Assembly: GCF_003324525.1 (NCBI RefSeq)
Contig: NZ_QGDC01000007.1
Location: 186,001-250,000 of the forward strand
Direction: 5' to 3'
DNA length: 64,000 nt
Source: Mucilaginibacter hurinus
GTDB taxonomy: Bacteria; Bacteroidota; Bacteroidia; Sphingobacteriales; Sphingobacteriaceae
How positions within the stretch are numbered: position 1 is the first letter of the stretch; every line of letters begins with the position of its first letter. This document shows, piece by piece, positions 36,737-46,166 of this stretch. The translations under genes and the position numbers were made by a program. The notes under the pieces are model-generated. The model saw nothing but the letters and a program-made list of their open reading frames with translations, made no database searches and was not told the origin of the DNA.

Positions 36737-38632
36737 ATGAGTAAATTTTTTAAGCTGCTTCTTACCAGCACTTTACTTACATGCACCTGCATGGCTCAAA
36801 CGCCGGAAATTATTCCTCAGCCGGTTTCATTAAAAACAAATACAGGATATTTTAAAATTAACGCAAACACTAAAGTTGTATATGGTAACCACGATATAAA
36901 TGCAGGTAAGATAGCTAAGCTTTTAGCCAACTTGCTACATGCACCTACCGGCTATAAAACACCAACAAGGGCACAAAGCTTTAAATCGCCGCCGCCGTCG
37001 GCATCAGTATACCTGAGTACGTTAGCTAATGAACCTGCACTTGGCAATGAAGGTTATACGCTAAAGGTTACACCTAAGCAAATTGTTATTAAAGCCAATC
37101 AGCCTAAAGGGTTATTTTATGGCATACAAACGCTATTGCAACTCCTTCCGCCTTCGGTTGAAGGTAAGCAAAAAACAATATTGAACTGGCAGGTACCTGC
37201 GGTGGATATTACCGACTATCCACGGTTTGGATGGCGCGGATTAATGCTGGATGTAAGCCGCCATTTTCAAACAAAGGAGATGGTGAAAGATTACATTGAC
37301 CAGCTGGCCAAATATAAATTTAATACATTTCATTGGCATTTAACAGACGATAACGGCTGGCGCATACAAATAAATGGAATGCCCAAATTAACAGATATAG
37401 GCGCCTGGCGGGTGCCGCGCGAAGGGCCGTTTGCATTTGTTACACATGCGGATAAAGAGCCGGGTGAAAAAGAAACGTACGGCGGTTACTACACGCAGGA
37501 AGAGATAAGGGAGGTGGTTGAATATGCCAAGCAGCGCTTTGTAACGGTGTTGCCTGAAATTGATGTGCCGGCACACAGCCTGGCGCTTATTGCATCCTAT
37601 CCTAACTTATCATGCACAGGTTTGCAGTATAACGTGGATCCGGGTACCGCCTTTGCGTTAAAAAAGAGTAATGTGCTTTGTGTTGGTAACGATAGCACCT
37701 ACATTGTACTTGACAAGATATTTACGCAAGTGGCTGATCTTTTTCCCGGGGAATATATACATATGGGAGGGGATGAAGCTTTAAAAGCTTTTTGGGAAAA
37801 GTGCCCAAAGTGCCAGGCGGTAATGGCACGGGAAAAGTTGAAAGATACCCACGAATTGCAAAGCTACTTTGTAAAACGCATTGAAAAAATGCTTCATGCA
37901 AAAGGCAGAAAGATGATAGGCTGGGACGAGATACTAGAAGGTGGCCTTGCCCCCGATGCTACAGTGATGAGCTGGCGTGGTATGAAAGGCGGGACCGAGG
38001 CCGCTAAAATGGGGCATAAGGTGATCATGACGCCCTATCAATACTGCTATCTCGACCTTTACCAGGGCAGTCAGTTCATAGAGCCACACGCGTATGGGCT
38101 AGTGACCTTGCGTAACTGCTACGAGTTTGAACCCGTGCCGGATAGTGTAGATGCCCGGTACATTTTAGGAGGGCAGGGTAACCTATGGGCCGAATCTGTA
38201 CCCAACCAGCGCCATGCAGAATATATGACCTGGCCGCGTGGTATGGCGTTAGCGGAGGTGTTTTGGTCGCCTAAAATAGCTAAGCGTGATTTTGATGGTT
38301 TTGCTAAGCGTGTAGAAGCGCACTTTAAAAGATTTGATGCTGCGGACGTAAAGTATGCAACCAGCATATACGACCCGCTTATTAGTATAGTGCCTGAAAT
38401 AACAGGTACAGACACCACTTTGAAAATTAAGCTGGAAACGCAGTTGGCGGGTTTAACTACCTTCTATTCGTTTGATACTACTAATCCGGACAAATACTAT
38501 CCACAGTATAAAGGTACGCCATTAACCGTACCAAAGGGCGCAACCCAATTACGGGTAATTAATTATCGCGATAATAAGCCTATTGGCAAACAATTAGCGG
38601 TTAAATTAAAAGACCTGGATAAAAGGCTGTAA
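36737..38632 (+). CDS. Beta-N-acetylhexosaminidase, GH20
   Basis: A 631-residue exported glycosidase (signal peptide ending CMAQ). It has the GH20b-like N-terminal domain (residues about 25-150), the catalytic (beta/alpha)8 barrel (about 155-510; RGLMLDVSRHF, HWHLTDDNGWRI), and the catalytic pair Asp346-Glu347 in HMGGDEAL. The C-terminal SFDTTNPDKYYPQYKG is a chitobiase-C-like tail. It releases terminal GlcNAc or GalNAc from glycans. It lies 231 bp after the kinase operon, with the hairpin repeat before it; no TGTATRTACA site is seen, so co-regulation is uncertain. Confidence 0.95.
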   Translation: MSKFFKLLLTSTLLTCTCMAQTPEIIPQPVSLKTNTGYFKINANTKVVYGNHDINAGKIAKLLANLLHAPTGYKTPTRAQSFKSPPPSASVYLSTLANEPALGNEGYTLKVTPKQIVIKANQPKGLFYGIQTLLQLLPPSVEGKQKTILNWQVPAVDITDYPRFGWRGLMLDVSRHFQTKEMVKDYIDQLAKYKFNTFHWHLTDDNGWRIQINGMPKLTDIGAWRVPREGPFAFVTHADKEPGEKETYGGYYTQEEIREVVEYAKQRFVTVLPEIDVPAHSLALIASYPNLSCTGLQYNVDPGTAFALKKSNVLCVGNDSTYIVLDKIFTQVADLFPGEYIHMGGDEALKAFWEKCPKCQAVMAREKLKDTHELQSYFVKRIEKMLHAKGRKMIGWDEILEGGLAPDATVMSWRGMKGGTEAAKMGHKVIMTPYQYCYLDLYQGSQFIEPHAYGLVTLRNCYEFEPVPDSVDARYILGGQGNLWAESVPNQRHAEYMTWPRGMALAEVFWSPKIAKRDFDGFAKRVEAHFKRFDAADVKYATSIYDPLISIVPEITGTDTTLKIKLETQLAGLTTFYSFDTTNPDKYYPQYKGTPLTVPKGATQLRVINYRDNKPIGKQLAVKLKDLDKRL

Positions 38633-38656
38633 TGATTGGTAAAATAAGGTAATGGC

Positions 38657-38685
38657 ATGTCGCTCCGCACTTAACGGAGCGACAT
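38657..38685. terminator. 11-bp perfect hairpin between convergent genes
   Basis: Arms atgtcgctccg / cggagcgacat with a 7-nt loop, 24 bp after the GH20 stop and next to the end of the broken small gene. No T tract adjoins it, so it may be an intrinsic terminator of low efficiency or an RNA-stabilising element. Confidence 0.5.
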
Positions 38686-38689
38686 ACTA

Positions 38690-38805
38690 TTACCCTTTCT
38701 TTTTATTCTCTTTAACGCAGTTAGGGACTCTCTTCCCATCTTTTTCCTTCATGCCCGCTTGTTCATAGCCTTTCCAGCATGGATCTTTCTTTTCTTAGCT
38801 GCCAT
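38690..38805 (-). pseudogene. Frameshifted small protein gene (DPCWKGYE family)
   Basis: On the minus strand the ATG at 38805 starts MAAKKRKI, but one base short of frame the sequence reads DPCWKGYEQAGMKEKDGK, then RVPNCVKENKKKG and a stop at 38690. Restoring a single base in the A-rich run would give a 38-residue protein MAAKK-KKDPCWKGYE..., a tiny lysine-rich protein with two Cys that I have seen as a pattern in Bacteroidota and phage annotation. In the correct frame an upstream TAA precedes the motif and no alternative start exists. It may be a real frameshift or an assembly error. Function unknown. Confidence 0.6.
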
Positions 38806-38877
38806 AATTGTGTTTTTTTATTATGACTGAACAAGAACTATACCGTATAGCCAGAGGTTTTAATCTTATAAAATAAA

Positions 38878-38912
38878 AGCGCCAGTGTTTATAAACAATG
38901 GCGCTTTTTTTT
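38878..38912. terminator. Bidirectional terminator
   Basis: Stem agcgcca / tggcgct extended by tgtt / aaca, with an 8-T tract on the plus strand and an A-rich flank (T-rich on the minus strand). It serves the minus-strand redox operon ending at 38930 and backs up the plus-strand genes. Confidence 0.8.
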
Positions 38913-38929
38913 CCGGCAAATAGATATTA

Positions 38930-41900
38930 TTATTGTACGAACCGTATCGATTTTAAATGCGGTAATTTATCGCTTGCTGTGATTTGGTTCACCTTTACAT
39001 ATATATCCTGCAACTTAGTAACCATTGGTTTGGCTGCGGCTTGTTGCACTGTTATAAGTGTATTGGTAGGCTTACCAGGGCAAAAAGTAAGTTTACCCTC
39101 GCCGATTTTCATACCGTCAGCCTTACCTGTTAGTATTTCAACGGTGTAAGTAGTTATTTCGCTGGCGCCCTGCCCGTTAAATTCAATCGCGCTTATACCT
39201 GTCAGATCGAAATTACCAGCTTTAAAGGTGCCCGCCGCAGCCGGGAATTTTAGCACTTTCCCGTCTTTAGAGTTTTCAGCGGTAAAATCCGCAGTAGCTT
39301 TAATTTCACTTGCATTAACTACACTGCTGCGTAATACTGCCGTGTAAGCTCCCGATAAAGGCCTTATGCCATAAGCGCCGGCATCTGTATAATTAGCATG
39401 GATGGTAAATACCGTTTTATCCTCTTTAACATCAACGCTTTTAGGTGTAACCACACCCACAGCAGGCAATGATTTTGGTTTATCGTAAGCTAGTGAACGT
39501 ATCCAGGTGACGATTTGCCGGGCTTCGGCTTCCTTAAGCGATGGATGTGCAGGCATGGGCACCTCACCCCAAACACCTGCGCCGCCTTTAATAATTTTGG
39601 CTGGCAGATATGAGCCTGCATCCGGGCTCATCTTATATTTTTCGGCAATGGCCACAAACGATGGGCCTATGGATTTTTGAGTTTCGGTATGGCAGGCTTT
39701 ACAGTCTAAAGAAAGCATGAGGTTTTTACCCTGCATGGTTTCAGATACAGCCTGGTGCCCCCAATTCGCACCGGCAAGATCAGTACCTTTGATGAAATCG
39801 GTAGACACATATAAGTTCGCAGCATTATATACAGCACCCTTATCTACTACGTTCACCGTGTAACTAACCGGCTTATCAGCAAAATAGAAACTCTTGTTGC
39901 CTTTAATATTAATATTCACCTGCGGCTGCGCGTTGCCGGCAGTAACAACAATTGTATTACTGGTAGTTGATGCTTTACTGGTATCAAAAACCTCTACGCT
40001 TACATTATGATCGCCCGGTTTGGTTATTACATAAGTTAAAGTAGGGACAGTAGTGGTGCGGGTAATGCTACCGATATGCCATACATATTTAAGTGCATCA
40101 TTCTCCGGATCGGTAGCTTTAATGCTGGCAGTAATGCTAAGCGGTAGGTTGCCGCTGGTTTTGTTCAATTTTAAGCCCGTTAACGCAGGTGGACGGTTAC
40201 CGGGCAGGTAGTCTATACGGTAAATGGCGGCATCAGGGTTTTTGTTGAACCAGCCACTGCCGTAGTCGAGCACATATATCCTGCCATCCGGGCCAACTTC
40301 CATGTCTATCATGGCGCCATAACGCGTTCCATCCATAAACGGCTCTATTTTATCAAGGTCGCCGTTAGGCCTTTGCGTTGCTACCTTTATCCATCCGCGT
40401 ATAAAGTCGTAAAAGAAGAACTTATCGTTATAATAAGCTGGATAACGTGTTGCAGCCGGGAAATCAGCCGTGTGATAAACAGGGCCTGCCATTGCTGTAC
40501 GGCCACCCGAACCTAACTCAGGAAAATCAGGCGACTGCCCGTAAGGATACCAGATGTATGCAGGCTGCGCAGGTGGCAAATCAACTAAACCGGTATTGTT
40601 ACGTGAAGTGTTTTGTGGCTTGGCGGGGTCTTGCGGCGGCTTGTTTTCGTTCGTTTCATAGTTATGAATATTGTAAGCATAATTATTGCCAACAAAAAGC
40701 GGCCAACCAAAAAAGCCGGCCTTACGGGCCTGGTTAACCTCATCATATCCACGTGGTCCGCGTGTGCCAATACTGTCATTCACCGCGTCAGGGCCCACTT
40801 CGCCCCAATATAAAAACCCGGTTTTGTTATCAACAGAAATGCGGTACGGATTGCGGTTACCCATTACATATATTTCCGGTCTGGTTTTCTCTGTACCTTT
40901 CGGAAACAAGTTGCCGTCGGGTATATCATAGCTGCCGTCAGGGTTAATTTTTATGCGGAGTATTTTTCCGCGCAAGTCGTTAGTGTTTCCTGAAGAGCGG
41001 CGCGCATCATATTGTTCATGCCCGGGGCGGTCATCCATAGGGCCAAAACTCCGGCTCGGGTATTTCTCGTTCGGTTCATCAAAAGGGGTTGTATTATCAC
41101 CTGCCGAAAGGTATAAGATGTTATCCTTACCGAAAGCGATGGAACCGCCCGTATGGCAGCATATTTCGCGTTGCGTACCTACTTCCAGTATAACCTTCTC
41201 CGATTTATAATCCAGGGTATCGTTAGCAAAAACAAATCTTGATAACCGGTCTATCGGTTCGGTACCTGCTGGGCTATAATAGAGATATATGTAATTATTT
41301 TGCGCAAAGTTTGGGTCAGCTGCTATGCCCAGTAAACCTTCTTCGGTATTAACCATAAACGCGCTCGCTTTATGGTATACATCTAAAAAGCCTACCTGCT
41401 TTAGGGTCTTTTTCGCATGGTCATATTTCATTAGTTCACCACGGCGCTGGGTAACCAGTATATCAAAATTTGGCAATATGGCCATTTCCGTTGGTTCATA
41501 AAACCCGCCCATAGTTAATACTCTCCGTGCAAAACGGTTGTTTTCAGGCGTCCTGAGAGATTTAGCCCTGGAATAATCCAATGGCTTATTGTCACCAATG
41601 GCATATTGTATGCCGCCCAATATGTGTTTTAAATATAGCGGATCGGCGTATGATTCATCAGTATGACCAAGCCCGGTGAAAAATGCTCGCCCACCATCAT
41701 AGTTATGATACCATGCCATGGGATGGTTATCACCATGGCTGCCGCCTTTGTAGCTTTTTTCATCAATGCTGATTAATACTTTAACGTCTGGATTTAGCTT
41801 TTTAAAGTTGTACCATTCATCTGTACGTTTCCACTGAGCGGGCAAATGACGGGTTGATTGATGGCTGTTATCAGTTACATTTAATGTAGCTTCCTGCGGT

Positions 41901-42328
41901 GCAGGATGGTCATTAAAATATCCCCCAACCATGCGGCCATACCAGCCCCAGCCATACTCGGTATCTGATGCTGCATGGATCCCCACGAAACCACCGCCAG
42001 CTTGTATGTAGCGCTCAAAATCAGCTTCCTGAAAATTGTTAAGCACATCACCGGTAGTGTTAAGAAATATTACAGCCGAATATTTTTTTAATACATCTTC
42101 CGTAAATAACATAGGGTTGGTTGTAGTGTCTACATCAAAGTTATTCTCAGTACCTAACTTGATCACGGCGTTTACACCTAACGGTATTGACGGATGATGG
42201 AACCCCGCTGTTTTACTGAAAACTAATACCCGCGGTTTACTGGCATTTTTAGCGCTTAAAAATATAGCGACACTTATAGACAGGATAACCAGGCCTGTGA
42301 AACGGCTGTAAATGTTTTTCTTTAGCAT
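38930..42328 (-). CDS. ThuA - sugar dehydrogenase - PKD - cytochrome c fusion protein
   Basis: A 1132-residue exported modular protein. The ATG at 42328 gives a signal anchor (MLKKNIYSRFTGLVILSI); an open frame continues 39 codons upstream into the previous gene and is rejected. In order: a ThuA glutamine-amidotransferase-like domain (about 33-250; VLVFSKTAGFHH), a glucose/sorbosone-dehydrogenase-type propeller (about 265-710; EMAILPNFDILVTQRRGEL, DGRIYVLDYGSGWF), a PKD domain (about 725-810), a cytochrome c domain with haem site CKACH at 876-880 and a candidate Met ligand in VPMPAHP, and a C-terminal beta-sandwich (about 980-1132) resembling a carbohydrate-binding module. It should oxidise a sugar and pass electrons to the haem. 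Last gene of the three-gene operon. Confidence 0.87.
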   Translation of the reverse strand: MLKKNIYSRFTGLVILSISVAIFLSAKNASKPRVLVFSKTAGFHHPSIPLGVNAVIKLGTENNFDVDTTTNPMLFTEDVLKKYSAVIFLNTTGDVLNNFQEADFERYIQAGGGFVGIHAASDTEYGWGWYGRMVGGYFNDHPAPQEATLNVTDNSHQSTRHLPAQWKRTDEWYNFKKLNPDVKVLISIDEKSYKGGSHGDNHPMAWYHNYDGGRAFFTGLGHTDESYADPLYLKHILGGIQYAIGDNKPLDYSRAKSLRTPENNRFARRVLTMGGFYEPTEMAILPNFDILVTQRRGELMKYDHAKKTLKQVGFLDVYHKASAFMVNTEEGLLGIAADPNFAQNNYIYLYYSPAGTEPIDRLSRFVFANDTLDYKSEKVILEVGTQREICCHTGGSIAFGKDNILYLSAGDNTTPFDEPNEKYPSRSFGPMDDRPGHEQYDARRSSGNTNDLRGKILRIKINPDGSYDIPDGNLFPKGTEKTRPEIYVMGNRNPYRISVDNKTGFLYWGEVGPDAVNDSIGTRGPRGYDEVNQARKAGFFGWPLFVGNNYAYNIHNYETNENKPPQDPAKPQNTSRNNTGLVDLPPAQPAYIWYPYGQSPDFPELGSGGRTAMAGPVYHTADFPAATRYPAYYNDKFFFYDFIRGWIKVATQRPNGDLDKIEPFMDGTRYGAMIDMEVGPDGRIYVLDYGSGWFNKNPDAAIYRIDYLPGNRPPALTGLKLNKTSGNLPLSITASIKATDPENDALKYVWHIGSITRTTTVPTLTYVITKPGDHNVSVEVFDTSKASTTSNTIVVTAGNAQPQVNINIKGNKSFYFADKPVSYTVNVVDKGAVYNAANLYVSTDFIKGTDLAGANWGHQAVSETMQGKNLMLSLDCKACHTETQKSIGPSFVAIAEKYKMSPDAGSYLPAKIIKGGAGVWGEVPMPAHPSLKEAEARQIVTWIRSLAYDKPKSLPAVGVVTPKSVDVKEDKTVFTIHANYTDAGAYGIRPLSGAYTAVLRSSVVNASEIKATADFTAENSKDGKVLKFPAAAGTFKAGNFDLTGISAIEFNGQGASEITTYTVEILTGKADGMKIGEGKLTFCPGKPTNTLITVQQAAAKPMVTKLQDIYVKVNQITASDKLPHLKSIRFVQ

Positions 42329-42387
42329 GAAATGAATTATTAATAAAAAGCCGGGGTTTGGTTGATTTCCCCCAGCCTTTAGGTTTA

Positions 42388-44487
42388 TTATTTTGTAACA
42401 ATAAGCGTACCCTGCATTACATAAAAGTGCCCTGGTACGGTACAAACGTAAGTGTATTTGCCCGGAGTGGTTGGAGCCACAAAATATATAGTTTGTGACG
42501 AGCCGGGGCCTACAAGTTTAGTGTTAAAAAGTACTTTAGGCGTATTTGGTATATGGTCTAATTTTACACCTTTAAGCCCCATTTTCATGGCCATCTCACC
42601 AACGGCAATTGCTTGTCCGTCTGGCACTACAACAAAGTTGTGGGGCATGTCGTCGGTATTACTGAAGGTTAATTGTATTTTGCTTCCTGCTTTAACAGTA
42701 AGTTCAGATTTGTCAAATTTTAAACCCGGAACGGTACCTAATTCAATGGTTTGGTCAGGGGTTGTCCATGAAGCAGGCTTTACTACCTGATTTTTCTGTA
42801 AACCGGCAGATGCAGCCGCGGCAGGAGTAGCTTTTTCAGGCGCATTGGTTGGTTTCCCCATCATGCTATGATCATGACCTGCTGCTTTTGCTTTCCTTTT
42901 AGGTACATTAAGTTTAGCGCCGTCAGGAATATTTTTTAATGTATAGTACGCAACAGGATGAAGCACGCTGTGGCTGCTGTCTGCCGAGGTAACTTTATCA
43001 TTCAGTTTTATTTCGTGTATGTAATTTTCACGCAGCCCGTCAACCACCAACCTTACTTTTAATCCATCGGCTGATACAATTGCAGCGTCAGCGGTAAGCG
43101 TTTGTTCCCTTACTACATCACTACCATACACAGGATGATATTTGTATATAAAGCTGGTCAGGTCGTAAGCGTCAGGATCAGCTGCTGCTTTCTTGTTTAC
43201 AGGTTTTGTAAACTCTATTTCAAATCCGTCAGGCATAGCTCTTACCGCTTTCATTTCAAAAGGCGTTTTCTGGCTCCATATTACACGCTCAAGACCAAAA
43301 ATTTTCTGGCCTTTTGAGCCCCAGCCGCGGCTGGTTTGACCTACGAATAATGAACCATCATTACCCCATACAAGGCGTAATACACCAGATTCAAATCCTT
43401 CGCGAAAAGTAAATGCAGATCCCTGGTAATCGCCTTTTACAGTTTCAAGGAATACCCTGTTTAAACGGCTTTGTCCCTGGTCACCTATTAGTATTTGTCC
43501 GGCGAACGGACCGAATTTATCGTCATTAGGTATTTGTATCAATGATGAGGTAGATGTACCCATTACTGAGTGCGGAAGCCAAATAGACGGGGTTTTCATG
43601 CCCGGTACTTCTTTAGCTACTTCAAAATACGTTTTGTATGGCCGTTTCGCATCATCATCCTGTATACGTCCCTGGTTAAAACGTGGATCAACGCGACTAT
43701 AAATATCTTCTGTACGTACTGTTACAGGTGAGCCCGGTTTATCAGCCCATTGTAAGGCAGCCGGGTGGCCTATAAAATCGCCCTTGTTCAACTGCGTCAT
43801 GTGTCCGGAACCAACCCAGTCGCCCTGGTTTTCAGAGTACCAGTATTTGCCGTCAATAAGGCCTTGTCCGGCTGGGGAACGCAAGCCCGCCGCATACAAA
43901 GACATTTGACCATCAGGCGTAATTTCCATTGCCCATGACCGTCCGGGTGCCTTACTTTTACCTCTCCACCATTCAAAGTCATCAAAGCCAACATTTCCGT
44001 TCACCATAAAGTTGCCGTTAGGCATTATTACAGGCCCGTACGAGTATTCGTGATAATTGCCTGATAGGCCCCAGGCGTGTATTGTTTCGTAAATATCAGC
44101 ACGGCCATCGCCGTTTTTGTCAACAAGTTTGGTCAATTCACCCCGCTGCGCGGTGTACAAGGCGCCATCCTTGTAAGCAAGTCCTAATGCTTCGTGCAAA
44201 CCGCTTGCAAACTTGCGGAAGTAAGGCGTACCACCGTTAAGCATATACGGGTTTTCTACAATATATACATCCCCGCGACGAGTTGCAGCCGCAATGTTGC
44301 CGTTAGGCAATAGGGCTAATCCGCCCACCTCCAGCTCAATGCCTTCAGGTATAGGTAAACTTATAATGCGGTAAAAATCTTTTTCGGCCGGTGCCGTTTT
44401 TTTAGCCTCTTGCTGTGCTTGTGCTGTTAATCCAACAGCGGCAGTCACAGAAAAAGTCATTAATATATTTTTAAAAATAGCTTTCAT
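42388..44487 (-). CDS. Secreted propeller protein fused to a type-1 copper (cupredoxin) domain
   Basis: A 699-residue exported protein (signal peptide ending AQAQ). Residues about 35-420 form a dehydrogenase/NHL-like beta-propeller (GLALLPNGNIAAATRRGDVYI, GLAYKDGALYTAQRGEL). Residues about 420-530 form a linking domain. A His/Met-rich linker (AAGHDHSMMGKP) precedes a C-terminal cupredoxin (about 580-699) with copper ligands His in MPHNFVVV and Cys, His and Met in CTVPGHFYVM, the azurin-type spacing. It resembles auracyanin/azurin-type electron carriers. With the cytochrome c protein encoded 59 bp downstream, it suggests a periplasmic electron relay from sugar oxidation. Substrate unknown. Confidence 0.87.
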   Translation of the reverse strand: MKAIFKNILMTFSVTAAVGLTAQAQQEAKKTAPAEKDFYRIISLPIPEGIELEVGGLALLPNGNIAAATRRGDVYIVENPYMLNGGTPYFRKFASGLHEALGLAYKDGALYTAQRGELTKLVDKNGDGRADIYETIHAWGLSGNYHEYSYGPVIMPNGNFMVNGNVGFDDFEWWRGKSKAPGRSWAMEITPDGQMSLYAAGLRSPAGQGLIDGKYWYSENQGDWVGSGHMTQLNKGDFIGHPAALQWADKPGSPVTVRTEDIYSRVDPRFNQGRIQDDDAKRPYKTYFEVAKEVPGMKTPSIWLPHSVMGTSTSSLIQIPNDDKFGPFAGQILIGDQGQSRLNRVFLETVKGDYQGSAFTFREGFESGVLRLVWGNDGSLFVGQTSRGWGSKGQKIFGLERVIWSQKTPFEMKAVRAMPDGFEIEFTKPVNKKAAADPDAYDLTSFIYKYHPVYGSDVVREQTLTADAAIVSADGLKVRLVVDGLRENYIHEIKLNDKVTSADSSHSVLHPVAYYTLKNIPDGAKLNVPKRKAKAAGHDHSMMGKPTNAPEKATPAAAASAGLQKNQVVKPASWTTPDQTIELGTVPGLKFDKSELTVKAGSKIQLTFSNTDDMPHNFVVVPDGQAIAVGEMAMKMGLKGVKLDHIPNTPKVLFNTKLVGPGSSQTIYFVAPTTPGKYTYVCTVPGHFYVMQGTLIVTK

Positions 44488-44507
44488 TTATAACAGTTTT
44501 TGTTGTA

Positions 44508-45959
44508 TTACCAGATGAGTGAATATTGTACAGAAATAGGACCCTTATCATTATTAGATACCGGTATAAGCAACTCTTTGCCTTTGGCCGAAGTGCGTAT
44601 AACAGGTTTCAGGCTTTTGTTAACCTGTAAATAATATTCATAATTGTTAATACTGTATAAGCCTTCGCCGGCTTCAGTAATATCTGTTGCAACCGCTGCA
44701 CGTACATAAACGTTCTTTTGTACCGGCCCAGCAATATTTAGCTGGCGAGTAAGCATCTTGCCGTCATCGCTGGTTATTTTGTCGTCAACATTGTAAGTAT
44801 TTACAATATACTTAAAGGTAGGGTAACCTTTTTCATCCAGTTCATATCCTTTGCTGCGAAAACCATACTTAGCATCAAGCGTATCTGGCCACGCGGCTTT
44901 CTCTGAATCAAGTATTGCTAAAGAAGGCGCGTCATTTAAAAATAATTTGCTGCCAATTGCGGTGGTGTTACCATCGCCACGGAAAAGCCACATAGGTGTG
45001 CCATCAACAAAGCCGCCTTTCCATACCTGGAACAATGTGCCGTTACTTAAATCGTAAGAGTAACTGATGTTATGCGGATAGCCGACATTAATAGCATGTG
45101 TAACGCGTTTTTTTTCAGGTATATCAACAAAACTTCTCAATAGCTCTGGTTCGTTACCAACTTTAACATATACAGGTTTATATTCTACCCATCCTTTTGC
45201 TTCGGCACCAGTAGGAGATTTGGTATTTACGGTTGTGGTGTACTGGAAATTTTTGAACGCCACCGAGCCATGGTCGCCCTGTATCCTTATTGGGCCTGTG
45301 GCAGCCTCGTTAGGGAATGCCGAGCCCCGGGTGGGACCTTGTAATTCAGCATTTTCAATTATGCTTACGCCATTAAGTACCACTTGCACTACGCGCGCGT
45401 TGGCAGTTTTTTTGCCCGAAGCATCAAATTTAGGTGCCTGGAAAATAATGCGGATGTTTTGCCATAAACCCGGTGCACGGCTTACGTTTAAACGTGGCGC
45501 AACCCCTTCAAAACCAAACTGCCCGGCAGGGCGGGTTTCGTCCCAGCGGTGATAAATAGCGCCCAGATCCGAGTCTGAAAGATTTTCCTTACCCCAGCTA
45601 TCTAACAACTGTATTTCATAACGGCCCTGGAGGTATATCCCTGAGTTTGACCCCTTGGGCATCATAAAATCCACACTCAAATCAATATCACCATGTTCAA
45701 AGTTGGTAAAAATGTCCTCGTTCTTTTTTTTATCGTTGATATTAACCAGTATTCCTGATCCCTTTTTTTTGTCCAGGGAATTTACTTTGTTAAAGTCTGA
45801 AGATACGGAACCAGCAACAGACCAGTTTGCCGGCGGGTTTTTAAATGATGATAGATCATTAAGCTGTAACCGGGTTGTTTGTGCGCTACTGCAGAATGGA
45901 AGCGCAGCAAACGACAACAACATGATAGAAGTTGTTTTTAATAAATTATTTTTTCGCAT
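44508..45959 (-). CDS. DUF1080 (3-keto-disaccharide hydrolase-like) secreted protein
   Basis: A 483-residue exported protein. The ATG at 45959 gives a signal peptide (ending CSSAQ); an upstream in-frame start at 46025 would add 22 residues before it. Residues about 30-235 form the DUF1080 LamG-like domain (DIDLSVDFMMPKGSNSGIYLQGRYEIQLLDS, then the conserved WQNIRIIF), now known to include 3-keto-glycoside hydrolases. Residues about 250-480 form a second domain found with sugar-dehydrogenase proteins (PELLRSFVDIPEKKRVTHAINVGYPHNISYSYD, QVWKGGFVDGTPMW). First gene of the redox operon: oxidation to a 3-keto sugar by the downstream proteins and cleavage by this one is a plausible pathway, but unproven. 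Confidence 0.85.
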   Translation of the reverse strand: MRKNNLLKTTSIMLLSFAALPFCSSAQTTRLQLNDLSSFKNPPANWSVAGSVSSDFNKVNSLDKKKGSGILVNINDKKKNEDIFTNFEHGDIDLSVDFMMPKGSNSGIYLQGRYEIQLLDSWGKENLSDSDLGAIYHRWDETRPAGQFGFEGVAPRLNVSRAPGLWQNIRIIFQAPKFDASGKKTANARVVQVVLNGVSIIENAELQGPTRGSAFPNEAATGPIRIQGDHGSVAFKNFQYTTTVNTKSPTGAEAKGWVEYKPVYVKVGNEPELLRSFVDIPEKKRVTHAINVGYPHNISYSYDLSNGTLFQVWKGGFVDGTPMWLFRGDGNTTAIGSKLFLNDAPSLAILDSEKAAWPDTLDAKYGFRSKGYELDEKGYPTFKYIVNTYNVDDKITSDDGKMLTRQLNIAGPVQKNVYVRAAVATDITEAGEGLYSINNYEYYLQVNKSLKPVIRTSAKGKELLIPVSNNDKGPISVQYSLIW

Positions 45960-46047
45960 AATATTAAGTAAGAAAAAGAGGTAGGCTAATATAGATAATT
46001 TAACAATAGTTGATAGGTTAACCACAAATGTTTTACTGTAAAGCTAT

Positions 46048-46059
46048 TATGTACATATA
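46048..46059. promoter_or_regulatory. Candidate GntR-type site of the redox operon (9/10 match)
   Basis: TATGTACATATA contains TGTACATATA, one base from the consensus; the core TATGTACATA is palindromic. Read on the minus strand, it is centred 20 bp upstream of AACATTTG, a 7/8 match to TAnnTTTG, matching the geometry at 32877. A similar 10-mer occurs in coding sequence at 5889, so this site is weaker evidence than the others. Confidence 0.4.
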
Positions 46060-46166
46060 ATATTGTTACAATGGTGAAATTTGTGCGTGTAAATTTAACA
46101 CTAAGCAGTTATATTTAATTAAATAAACATATTTATTATTGGCCGTTTATTTGATACCTTGCAAGT

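Noticed and set aside
42329-42445. Longer N-terminus of the ThuA fusion protein
   Set aside because: It would run into the cupredoxin gene, and the ATG at 42328 yields a proper signal anchor.
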